The notes beneath the pieces are model-generated. The model ran no database searches. It was not told the DNA's origin and saw only the letters and a list, made by a program, of their open reading frames with translations. A program made the position numbers and the translations under genes. Shown piece after piece: positions 1 to 10,989 of a DNA stretch of 64,000 nt. The DNA comes from Sycon ciliatum (taxonomy: Eukaryota > Porifera > Calcarea > Leucosolenida > Sycettidae): positions 50,287,395 to 50,351,394 of the forward strand of contig NC_088643.1 of assembly GCF_964019385.1 (NCBI RefSeq), given 5' to 3'. How positions within the stretch are numbered: position 1 is the stretch's first letter; the number at the start of each line of letters is the position of its first letter.

Positions 1-3000
1 CGTTTGATACGTCTGGAGATGATTTGAAATATTGCCAAGCCGACCAGCATGACACAGCCGAGTGTCAAGAAGAAATAGTGCACTTCTCCTTGCTGGTTGC
101 TCATGTAGAAAATGCTCCACTGGAATTTTTGAATTAGCCACAAAATTCCAACACTGACGCAGGATGACAGGCCGATAGATGCATAGACCAGACCCACGGC
201 AATGCCTTTCATTCTGGTAGGCGACCGAGAGTATGCAAACTCCAAAGCTGAACATCAACCACACCGCAAGATCGAGTGTACAAACAAAATGAAAGTGCAC
301 CCGGGTAACATCTGCTGAGAATGATGTGTTGGCAGATTGCCTTTCCGAATGTGCATAATTTACTCACGACGTGGAGCAACACAATCACATGAGAAACAGC
401 AGAAAGTGGATCATGGCCCAGTTATAATTATTATTATCTTAATTAAACTCGGATACTGAGCCATTAATAACATTTCGTGTAAAATCCGCACATTTTCTGA
501 CTGCTTATTATCTTGTTACAGTCGTGGATAATTGCTTCATATCTCATTCCCATGTGTTTTTCTTCTATACCATAACATATTTTTCTCCTTTTTCAGTCCC
601 TTAGACTTGTGAAATATATTTATGGACTCAGATGGAGAGCCAAGGTTTAATTTATACAAAAGAGAAAGACCATGGGGAAATAGGTATAGCGTAACTTGTA
701 GTTCCTCGGTCTTTCTCTTTTGTATAAATATAGTTATCATAGTCTATTTTACTACAACTTGACAGCACCTGACGCATCATTTTGAGCCATTGGCGAGATA
801 TTTTTTAAGCAATGACACACAAAAAGGAAAAGCTCACCTGACACTGTGATGAATGCCTCAGAGATTCCCGACAACGCGTACTGCGGGATCTGGTAGAATA
901 TTTTGAGACTTGAAACAGTCAGGGTGATATTGGGATTGTCGTGGTCGGACACCACCGCCGAGTTCCACCTGCCATCCTGCCTTCTCTCCGCCTCGAGAAC
1001 AGTGGCTGCTGCAATTGCCAGGACTGCAATCACCATGCCGACCGTGATGCGTTGGAAGTGACTCGGGGGCGTGCCCCTGCAGTACGATTGCCAGCGAGGG
1101 TAGACAACATAGCTAGCCAGTGGAATGCCGAAGAGGACACCGAGGCCATTGAAGACCGTAAAGAAAGAAGCCGGAATGTAGAAGGAGCTGTGATTTGCAG
1201 TTGCTCTCGGTATCGGTAGGGTCATGAGATTTCCCTGAGATACAAAGGATGTCATGGTCTGAGCACACAGGAAACACAGCACATACTTATTTGCCCACAT
1301 AGTTCAAGTACCTTCTAGCAACACTTCGGAAGGGGAAACGCTATTTCATTGGTTGGAACAAGAGAGTTCTAACCTTGGATTTTGTTCATGGATTCTTGTG
1401 GCCAGTTTCTACGGATTCTTGTGGCCAGTTTCTACGGATTCTTGTGGCCAGTTTGTACTTTAATATTGACTCCTCATGGTGTACAGTACTGTCAGTCGCC
1501 GAAGAACGGGGGGAGGGGGGGGGGTGTCAGCCTCCTAGCCTAGACCGTTCTTACTTTCATGTATTACAGTCTACTCGCAGTTCAGTCACTGTGTATACCA
1601 GGGAGTAGTAAAATACAGGGAGGTGACACGAGCATGTACGGCCGGTTTGACGATTGCCTCAGCACCGTTTTCACCCGGCGGGTGAGATTGGGGTACTATG
1701 GGTACCGAAGTGTGTAGACACGCGCGCGGATCAGGATTCTCTTGATCAGGGAGTAGTAAAATACCTACCGCCAAAGAGACTCCTACTGCAGCCCGTAGAA
1801 ACTCAGCGCTGAGAATTTCCCACAATTGTCTGCCTTCACAAAGTTTGGTAGTCGACCAAACTACCACTATGTCAGGATAGAAGTCCAGCAAGAGTGGTAT
1901 CACTTTGGGAGATATCCCTGCGTGCCGTAGATTTTTCCTGTGTCGATACAAGCTGTTTACGACGACGTAGCCCGCATTTCAATCCTTGACAAACTTAGGA
2001 ACATTTCATTCCGAAAAGTGAACTCCCGAATCTCTAGCATACCATAATATGAAATGCTCATCATCACAAAGAAGGTAGAGAAGTACTGGTTGATCACAAC
2101 TGAGGAGAAATTAGTGCCGATCGTGTGGTGTCCTAGAGATTTTTTCGACTTCGAAATCGGTGCACTCGTTTTCATCTCCAATCGTACACGTATTGTTCTC
2201 AAGGAAATCACCTTCGTTCTATTGCTCCATGCCGTCGATCGGGACAAATTTCGGAAGGGTGGTACCTTTCCATATGACGATGACACAGATGTATCACAAG
2301 AGCAAAACAAATGCTGTTCCATGAGATGGATAGACCTTTTCACGGAATTAGTTCTTCGACAAATACTCGAGATTGATTCAGCAGATCATCTTTTTTGCGA
2401 AAGAAAAAAAACAAGCGCGAGGCACCCATCAAAAATCACGATTAGTGGCGTGTCACCTCCCTGTATTTTACTACTCCCTGGTGTATACTCTGGTAGGCCG
2501 TGCTTGGTAAGTTTCTAGCCTGGCCGTTCTTCAGCGCCCGACAGTACCGTAGTTAGCAAACCATATTTGATAGAGTACAAGAAACGCCTTTTTTTTAGTT
2601 TTTACCGATATCTGGCCATTTATGGCATATTTTGGAGTATGATACACAGCTTGGGTTTGAGAAAGTTATTTAAAAATAATGGGCTGCGCAATGCTTGACT
2701 CGGCTAGCTGCAGACTTCCAATTACATATGGGTTATGTCGGCCCGGTCAGAGGTGGCGAATCTGACACTATGTTTGGTGCATTGCCCTGCTTTGCATATC
2801 ATTGGCCACTGGACAACCCCGGAAATAAATACTGGGAACCACAGGCAACGTGACATACCTGTGAAACTGTGATCTGGCTAAACATCAGCACAGACAACAC
2901 GGCCAGCACGGAGAGAAAGTTGTGTGCCTTGGCCACTGTATTGTAGGCCATAGACCCTCCTCTGGTCTCCTCGGCATGTCTCACCCAATGTGCCAGAGAT

Positions 3001-3842
3001 CCATCGGTGTCCTTCCAATACTTCTTACTGTTTGGATCAGTCTCCAGGCTGATAATGACCATACCCGTTTTCCGGTGTCTCCATCGACTTCTTACTGCTT
3101 CCTTCGTCACTTGCCATATGTCGGCAAACGGATTAGCTCGCGATGGCTCCTCGGCAAGAATTTTCTTGTTGAGCAGCAGCAGGACTAGGATGCTTAGGAA
3201 GATGAGCACAGGTGGAAGAATGTAGCCGTACACATGGTATTTCACCTGCACCTGTAGCATTCCGCAAAACACTCCGAGCGTCGAACCCAAGTTGATGCAC
3301 CAGTAACAGCGGGGAAAATAGACCTTGGCTTTTTGTTCACTTTCTTTCCTCAGGGAATGCTGACTAACGCCGAGAGGGATCTGAGTTCCGGCAGTTCCAG
3401 CCACCCCAAGACCGAACAAAATCAAGCCAGTCGTCACCAGGCCCTGGAACAGGTCACGGTGTACATCATCGCGCGGAACCTCAAACTCCTCCACCATGGC
3501 TGCAAGTAGCAGTAAGGAAGCAGTAAATTGCAGTAGAAGCGATACCAATAGCACTCTAAAGTGACCAAACAATGTATCAGCCAGTAATCCTGAAAATACC
3601 GCACCCAGCATGGTAAGTCGCGTGCAAGCCAGTGCAGCAATTGTGGCACTCGTAGAGCTCCATCCCAAGAAGCCATGAAACTCCAGATACTGCACTAAAT
3701 TTACGGCCAGTCCAACGTTTCCGGCTCTCTCCAGCAGCGTCACAAACAGCATCACGTATGAGGGATGCCACAGGCGACCTCTTCCAGCTGCGGTCCTTCT
3801 CGCACTCCGACCCGTCAATGGTTGTCTCTCGTCGTCATACAT
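1..3842 (-). CDS. POT/SLC15-like proton-coupled oligopeptide transporter, copy A (3' end outside window)
   Basis: Three exons on the minus strand: 3842-2859, 1258-838 and 247-1, the last running off the window. Junctions are CAG|GTATGT at 2859, CTCAG|ACC at 1258, TCAG|GTGAGC at 838 and TTCAG|CTTTGG at 247; phases are 0 then 1. The start at 3842 is the first Met, aligned with the paralogs. POT family (SLC15; plant NPF relatives) hallmarks are visible: LLER in TM1, GAVFSGLLADTLFGH around TM2-3, YFPRCYWCINLGS, QIPQYALSGISEAF in exon 2 and LEFAYSRSPTRMKG in exon 3. The family moves di/tripeptides or histidine with protons across plasma or endolysosomal membranes through 12 helices. About 550 residues lie in the window; the paralogs have 591-597. 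It is divergent from copy B. The first Glu of the ExxER motif is Thr. Family is firm; the substrate is not known. Confidence 0.88.
650..729. repeat. Short perfect hairpin repeat (MITE-like) in copy A intron 2
   Basis: A perfect 22-bp inverted repeat (650-671 and 708-729, outer end ATTTATACAAAAGAG) encloses about 36 bp. The loop-side sequence TATAGCGTAAC also occurs in both arms of the foldback at 8835-9150, so the two look like members of one family. Confidence 0.6.
1390..1455. repeat. 23-bp tandem repeat, 3 copies
   Basis: Three near-identical copies of a unit containing GGATTCTTGTGGCCAGTTT lie in copy A intron 1. Confidence 0.85.
1599..2480. mobile_element. hAT-type non-autonomous DNA transposon with 8-bp target duplication
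   Basis: Terminal inverted repeats of about 32 bp start CAGGGAGTAGTAAAATAC at 1599 and end with its reverse complement at 2480. They are flanked by the perfect 8-bp direct repeat GTGTATAC (1591-1598 and 2481-2488). A CAGGG-type end with an 8-bp duplication is the hAT pattern. The 882-bp body has short open frames on both strands but no recognisable transposase. A partial copy of the terminal sequence recurs inside at about 1747. The element sits in copy A intron 1. Confidence 0.88.
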
Positions 3843-5229
3843 CGTTGAATGGAGCCTTTATAATACTCAGAATAGACAACATTGAACTGATCGCATTCTC
3901 TTGTGAAATGTGATTGCTACCGCTTGTCGGCCATATGTACAAGAGAAATGTTCCACTTTGTACTCGTACTGGGAAGAAGTGAACTAATAATAATTTAAAA
4001 TGTGGCTCAGACCGAAAGAACTTGCGGACTACAAGGTAGCGAAGACTGGAATTAGAAGTGTTCCGAAGGAGACCGAGCAACTAACGTTACTTCACTGCCC
4101 ATTCACTGCCGACCTTGAAGTTAGTGGAAGTCACTCATGCAGCTCAGTGCACGGTACATGTCCGGAATCATTCATTTTCATTATTTTCGATACCAAAGAA
4201 ACTTCGCACAGGAGAAGCCTGCCGAAACTACTGCTCCAATGTAGATGTTCAGTACAGTCATGCAGTGATCTTCGGATCTCTCGTTGCCGTTGTGCAGTTG
4301 TGGCCAAAGAAATAACTCAACCCATGTGCGGAAAGCAGCGCCAAGGCTCATGCTGCCCTTGCGGCCCTCGGTCTCGGATCAGTTTTGGGAAACGCGGCGC
4401 TATGTAGATCTACATGATTGTGCATGATTGTAGAAACATTATGCATACAGGTATTTGAAGCGGGGAAGCCCCCATAACCCGCCAAATCTAGCATACATGG
4501 AGCTCTAGTAGAATCCGTTTCTGTCGCTGCATTCATGACTGACTAATGTCAATATGCAATGTCATAACAACATTGTAGTAGATCTACATCATGTCTACAT
4601 CAACTCTTTTGACATAACAACATGACATACCAACAGCACTGCAGTTCAAAGTACGCGAGACAAGACTCAAGAGACCAAGTCTTGGGTTGTACTTGTACTT
4701 GTAGGTCTACCTGGTCTACCCAAGCGGTGCTGGACGATTTCCAGGACTTCATGACTCATGTCCCAGCCTGCGCCAAGACAATGAATGAGGCATGACCAAG
4801 ATCATGATGATGACCCCACGTACGTAGTCGTTGTCTATGAAATATTGGAGCGTCGCTGCCTCATGATCACAACAAGCTCCCTGGCCTCAGGGGTAACATT
4901 TTCTGTTGCGTCTGAAATTTTGGTTATGACGGTTGAGCTTCATGTTCATGATCATGATGAGTGCAGACTGCCAGTACTGCCAGTAGGCAGTAGCCTACTG
5001 CAACATTTTCTTAGAATTATGGTGTAGGTTCATTAGAAGTACATTGTAATGTAATCATGGTAATGCAGCAGATCTAACTCAGCGTTGTAATGTGAACTAT
5101 GTCGCCAGCGTTTTCACCGGAGAACAGCGGGTAACGTGGGTCGGAAATTCTCGTCTCCGCTAGCTGCTCGAAGTCGCAGGGCGCAGAATCTACGCGCGGC
5201 CAGGGAGTCGCTTCTCAGTGCATGCAGCA
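3843..5229. other. Shared upstream region between divergent transporters A and B
   Basis: This 1.39-kb spacer separates the A (minus) and B (plus) start codons, so it should hold both promoters. No gene is seen. It contains several short palindromes of TAGATCTAC type near 4404-4410 and 4580. I could not identify a convincing TATA box. Confidence 0.4.
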
Positions 5230-8200
5230 ATGAATAACGAAGGTGATGAGAGGCAGTCGCTGATCTTTGTTGCTGCAACTGCAAGTGCAAGGCAAAGCCA
5301 AAGAACATCAACAACGGGGAGTGCCCGACTGTGCTCTAAATGGCACTCGTCCTACATTATTTTGCTGGTATCTTTGTTGGAAAGAGTCGGCAAGGTCGGA
5401 CTTGCGGTGAATTTGGTGCAGTATCTGAAATTTCACGGCTTCTTGGGATGGAGCTCCGCCAGTGCCACAATTGCCGCCTTGCTCTGCACGAAGTTTACCA
5501 TGCTGGGTGCCGTTATTACAGGACTTTTGGCTGATACGCTTTTTGGGCATTTTAGAGTGTTGTTGGCATCACTCCTGCTACAGTTTGCTGGTTCACTGCT
5601 GCTATTGACAGCCACACTTGATGAATTTGAAGTGAAAAGTGACGATGAACACCGTGAGCTCTTCCAGGGTTTGGTAACGTCCGGTCTTGTCATGTTTGGT
5701 CTAGGTCTTGCAGGATCGGCGGGAACCGAGATCCCTCTGGGCGTCAGCCAGCACGATCTCAAAAAAGAAGGCGAACAGAAGGCCAAGGTTTTCTTTCCGC
5801 GCTACTACTGGTGCATCAACGTCGGTTCGTTCTTCGGCACATTGTGTGGAGTTCTACAAGTGCAGGTACGATACCATCTGTATGGCTACATTCTACCTCC
5901 AGTGTTCTACCTTCTTAGTATTGCAGTTCTGCTAGCCATGAACAAAGCGATACTTACAGAGAAGCCGTCACGGGCAAACCCTTTTTCGGACATATGGAGT
6001 GTCGCTAAGGAAGCTATCCGAGTACGGTGGATCCAGGACAAGGTCGAGACAGCCAAGCTGATCCGGGAGAATCAGAAGCCAAACAGAAAGTATTGGAAGG
6101 ACTCTGGCGGGTCCCTTGCCAACTGGGTGAGACATGCTGAAGAGACGTGCGGTGGCGGCATGAAGTACAACACGGTGGCCAAGGCACACAACTTCCTCTC
6201 GGTAGTAGCTGTACTATCCATCATGGTCTTCTGTCAGATCACCTTGACTCAGGTAACTCATACATTTTTCTAATTGTCCGCAAACTCCAACGCAGCCACT
6301 ACACATTAAGCAAACTCCACTTTCATTACTCTGATGACGGGCCAGGCCCGAAAATTTGGTGTAATTTTAATCTTAATTTTAATTTTAATCGCAGTGAAGA
6401 GACCGTTTTTGGAGTTGATAAAGTGAAGTTTGCTAAATTACTCATACATGTATGAAAATAATAAGACTATACAGCGGTATCATGAAACACCCTGAATGTG
6501 ATTTTTAAGCCGTCTTCACTGCATGCAGTATTGTCGGCTTTAGCCCCTGTACTGGCATCAGTCTCAGAGGATGTTTTATTTGTCAATCGGGATTCTGGAT
6601 CAGATTCACTGGAACAGAACTGCAGTTCCGGTTCCCGATGAAACAGAACAATGCTAGAAATAGGACAATGATCACTTCGCTGTGGTTTTCAGTGATTTTG
6701 ACACTTGCTCCGGCTGCACCAGCTACGGGCTCAGAATGTTCAAAGACCTAATGCAGACCAATCAAATACCTGTATTCTTGACCAATCCTGTTCCACATCA
6801 GACCAATCAATCACCAGAATTCTGACCTGATTGGTCATCTTCCAGATCAGACCAATCAACTTGCTTCCACATTTGAGGGTTGTCACCATTGATCCTTCTG
6901 CATGCCATAATGCGAAATGAAGGGCTGCTGTTTGTTTGATCCGATTTTACTTTGCAAGAGACAGACTGTCCCCCTTGTCTAGCCATGTGGACAGGCTCTT
7001 CATTAAATTATTTAGAGGTAAAATGATATAACCCTGATAGGCATATTCCTAGCACAGAGGTAACATAATTATGTAGTCGTGGAAATATTAGCAACACCTC
7101 ACTAAAATAGCACCAAATTATTGTGTTGTATATAACTGCTCCTTTGCATACTTCCACTTCATATTGTAACCTAATGATGGCAATTTGCCGAAATATCGAG
7201 AAAAAAAATGATTATGTGAAATGAGTTGTGACTTTTACAGTGTCCAGGGAAAGAGCATGTGTGACAGTGCTCACCACTTCTCTCTGAGATAACCCTGATT
7301 TCTCAGATAAACTGGTGTGTATTCGTATTGAGCTGATAGCACTGGTTTTTATTGTGTACATGTACATGTACATGTATTTGTTCATGACTGTGTTGCTTCT
7401 GGTGCAGACATTAACATCATTCGTGTCCCAGGGCAATCTCATGACATTGCCAATTCCAAGGGTGTCGATGAACCGCACTTCCTTCTACATCCCAGCTTCA
7501 TTCTTCAACGTCTTCAATAACATCGGCATCCTGTTGGGTATTCCCCTTGTGATCTACGTCATCTACCCACGCTGGCAGTCGTTTTCCCAGGGTGCTCCAC
7601 CAAGTCATCTGAAACGCATCACTGCCGGGATGGTGATCGCCATTCTGGCTATTGTAGCCGCCACGGTACTGGAAGTTATGAGGCGACAAAATGGAAGGTG
7701 GAACTCTGTGACGGTGGCAGACCACACGGATCCCAGCATCACCCTGACTGTTTCCAGCCTCTCCATTTTCTACCAGATCCCGCAGTACTCGTTGTCAGGA
7801 ATTTCCGAGGTCTTTATCATCGTATCTGGTAAGTTCAGGAATATCTTGCTTGAATTGCTCCTGTATGCCGAGTCCTGTCCGCTCCGGAAAGGTGCTAGTA
7901 GACTACTACATGTGCATGTAGTAGCATTACTACTGTTTTATAACTACGTATAGATGTCGGGACGTAGCACCCGCTACGACTGGTACGACCATAGCCGTAC
8001 CACTTTTCGAAAAGTGTGGTCCGTCCGAAACGTGCAAAACCGTAATAAAAAAATCAGGATCCATCGATGCGTATATGCGCATCAGACTTTGACCTTTTTC
8101 TAGACTCGTACTCGTAGATCTGCCATGCATCTGCAGTCGTACTGAGTACTGTACTCGACTCGACTGCACACTGAGCCAGAAGTGTGCCAGAAGTTCCCAG

Positions 8201-10989
8201 AACGCAGGATTTTGTGTCTTTTTTACAAATTTTTCCCGGGGGATATTCCCCGGACCCCCTCCACCACGGCCTTCGGTCGCGCCGACCTTTGGTCGTACCA
8301 CTGCCAAAACCTCTCCTATGCCCCTGAGATAGCCATGCAAACCAAGACCGAAGTACACTAGTTACTTTGCAGCGAAGGTTGCCTTTCAAAAATGTAAAAT
8401 GCCTTAGTAATCAATGTTTGCTCAGAGACAAGAATGCAATTATGAAAGTATACTCGTGAAAACTCTTAAAATGTTGACAAAGAGCCTGAAGTGTGTTTTT
8501 CTCCTTAGTATTATTGCAATCAATGTGTTAGTACATTTACTATTTCTTGCAATGATGCATGATCAGTGAAGGGCAGTCAGTTTTTGGTGCATTTATAGCT
8601 GTAAAAAGATCTCAAAGGTCAACAGCTTGGCTCTGTGCAGTGTAACAAATCACAGTTTGATGTTATTGATGGTGATTTGTTCTGCTGCTGTCCTTCAATG
8701 CATTGCATATTTTTAACGTACTTTCCCAGCAATGCATGCTTGACCATTCCTGAATCAGTGGATCAATCGATGACATTACAACATGGTTAATTGTTCCTGC
8801 CTGCCGTGAAGCAAAAATATTTTCAAACTATCAAAGTAAAGAAAAAGGACCAAGAAACTACAAGTTACGCTATAATGTCCACTAACACCACCAGTTACTG
8901 AACAATCAGCTCATGCTCATGCTCACCTTCCCCTCCTCATGTTATTTCTATAACTTAGAACCTTCCAAGTTGGAAGGCTGTTGGAGTGCGCATCCAAGAT
9001 GTGCTAGAGCTGTTAGCCAGTTAGTTGTAGAACGGCAGTACCGTCGGTCAGTGTCGTGCAATGTTATCGCATGAGCTGATTGTTTAGTAACTGGTGGTGT
9101 TAGTGAACAGTATAGCGTAACGTGTAGTTTCTTGGTCCTTTTTCTTTACTATAAATTAAATTTATCCTTGCCTCTCCATCCGAGTCCAAACTATCAAAGT
9201 ATTAATTTTACTCTGCATGGAGTACTGAGAGTTCCTGGAAAGAAGTCGGTGACATCTGCCAGATCCTCTTACTAGAAGAGAAAAATGTGCTCAAAAATTG
9301 AACATTTCGACAAATGAATGCTCCTGCCATGACTTCTACTGGGAACACTTCAATAAGCCGAGGAGTCACCGGGAGAAAACCCCATTTGTAGTAGTAGTAG
9401 TAGTAGTAGTATTTATTTTGTTAGGGAAATCCCTACAGACGTTGCCGTCTTTTTACAGGGAACCCTAAGTGCTCTTTGCAGAGCGAAATGAAAGCGGATG
9501 GTTGATCAGCTTGGCGACACAACATAGGCAGAAAATTCCACCGATCAGCGCCAAGGAAAGAAACAGAGAACATGCCATATCTAGTTTTAGCAGCAGGCAA
9601 GGAAATAGGCGAGAAGGACTGTCCTCTAGTGCATTTGAAGAGCTGGAATGCGAAACCCGCTAAACCCATTTCATCACTTTTTCGAATATTAAATGGCCAG
9701 AAAAAGGATTCATTTTAGATGCAGTTTGTATCTAAATCCATATTTGGGTTCCAGTTTTGAAATGGCTGTAATCAGATTTAGAATGTGAAAAATTGCCTGC
9801 TGGTGCCCTTGACCTTTTGATAACACCGAGCTGAAATCGGATTTTCTCAAATTTGGCGTTTATCGGGTTTTATAATTACATTTAAGTAGGTACTCGTATG
9901 GTGAGCCAGGGAAAATAAATTGAAAACATTGAAAACGGTGGGGCACAAGTTATGGGTTAGAGTCCACCACCTAAACCAGATTTTGAACAGTCAGACGTGC
10001 ACAAGGTGGCACCAGACTGACAAGGAGTACTGAGACATTCCACGGCAAGGAAGTGAACTTGAGCACTGCTCGATAGCGCTAGCCAACGGCCTTCCAACTT
10101 GGAAGGGTCATGGATATTAGTGATAATTCCAAAGAGGGGAAGGTAAGCGCCATCAAGCCAAACACAAGCTACATTCCCAGGCACACTGGAATGTTGGCTT
10201 GGTACGATAAAATTGAGCCTCTCAAGTTGGGTGGTTGTTGCCTTGCGTTGTCGAATTGTGGCTAGACCGTGTTGTCCGATGATCTTACCGTCCCGTTATC
10301 GTACCAAGCCAGCATTCCATTGTGTCTGGGAACGTAGCTTGAGTTTGGCTTGATGGCGCTTATCTTCCCCTCTTCAGAATTATCACTAATACAGTACCCA
10401 AGATCCTTCCTTTTCGGAATGCTGCTGGTTAGCGCAATCGAGCAGTGCTCAAGCTTACTTCCTTGCTGTGGAATGTCTCAGCACTCCTTGTCAGTCTGGT
10501 GCCACCTTGCGCACGTCTGACTGTTCAAAATCTGGTTTAGTTGGTGGACTCTAACGCATAATTTGTGCTCCACCGTTTTCAATATTTCCAAGTAACTTGT
10601 ATGTCAGGTCTTCATTTGTAATGTCCTGTTTTGTTCTTTTGCCTGCATTGTCCCCAGCTTTGGAATTTGCCTACTCGCGTGCACCTACACGAATGAAGGG
10701 CATCGCCGTGGGACTAGTGTACGCATCTACTGGACTCTCATCCGTTGTGAGTGTAGGTACTTTGTTGCTGATTCAAAAATTCGATGATACCATCTTCTAC
10801 AGGAGCAATCAACAAGGGGAGGTGCACTACTTCTTCCTAACGCTTGCCTGCATCATGGTACTTGGCCTGGTCATGTTTCACATTATTGGCAGACATGTCA
10901 AGCCAGTGCCCATCTTCTCCGAGCCTTTTGAAAGCAGTGCCCGGCATCAAACTTCGTATGGCAGCGCAATAAACAGTTATTCAGCATAG
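5230..10989 (+). CDS. POT/SLC15-like proton-coupled oligopeptide transporter, copy B
   Basis: Exons 5230-6252, 7408-7828 and 10658-10989 join into 591 codons plus stop. Junctions are CTCAG|GTAACT, GTGCAG|ACA, TCTG|GTAAGT and CCCCAG|CTT. I chose Met 5230 over an in-frame Met at 5218 because it has the better -3 base (G) and lines up with copies A and C. Visible POT motifs: LLERVGKVGLAVNLVQYL (TM1), GAVITGLLADTLFGHFRVLL, FFPRYYWCINVGSFFG, QIPQYSLSGISEVF and LEFAYSRAPTRMKG. The N-terminal ERQSLI fits a [DE]xxxL[LI] endolysosomal sorting signal, as in SLC15A3/A4-type transporters; that localisation is inference. Intron 2 (2.8 kb) holds two foldback elements and a LINE fragment. The ExxER first Glu is Ser. 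Confidence 0.9.
8835..9150. mobile_element. Foldback/MITE element in copy B intron 2
   Basis: Inverted arms begin AGTAAAGAAAAAGGACCAAG at 8835 and end with the complement at 9150. Each arm continues through TATAGCGTAAC and then a stretch ending in CATGAGC-type sequence. The 15-bp direct repeat CAAACTATCAAAGTA occurs at 8824-8838 and again at 9187-9201, perhaps a flanking duplication. Confidence 0.7.
9388..9669 (-). mobile_element. 3' end of a non-LTR retrotransposon (LINE)
   Basis: On the minus strand, 9669-9433 encodes a typical LINE reverse-transcriptase C-terminus: KTRYGMFSVSFLGADRWNFL followed by a region of the SFK..L type. After the stop come about 20 bases of 3' tail and a (TAC)n microsatellite ending near 9388. 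The same 3' tail (CGGCAACGTCTGTAGGG, then (TAC)n) occurs on the plus strand near 42980-43050. It is heavily 5'-truncated and antisense to gene B. Confidence 0.7.
9928..10583. mobile_element. Long foldback element in copy B intron 2
   Basis: Two arms of about 283-288 bp (9928-10210 and 10296-10583) are reverse complements with scattered mismatches and small indels, around an ~85-bp loop. Outer ends read ATTGAAAACGGTG. No open frame of note. The gene B pre-mRNA would fold into a long hairpin here. Confidence 0.82.

Noticed and set aside
2054..2518. 154-codon plus-strand frame as a gene
   Set aside because: It lies inside the hAT-type element and runs through its terminal repeat; no transposase motif.
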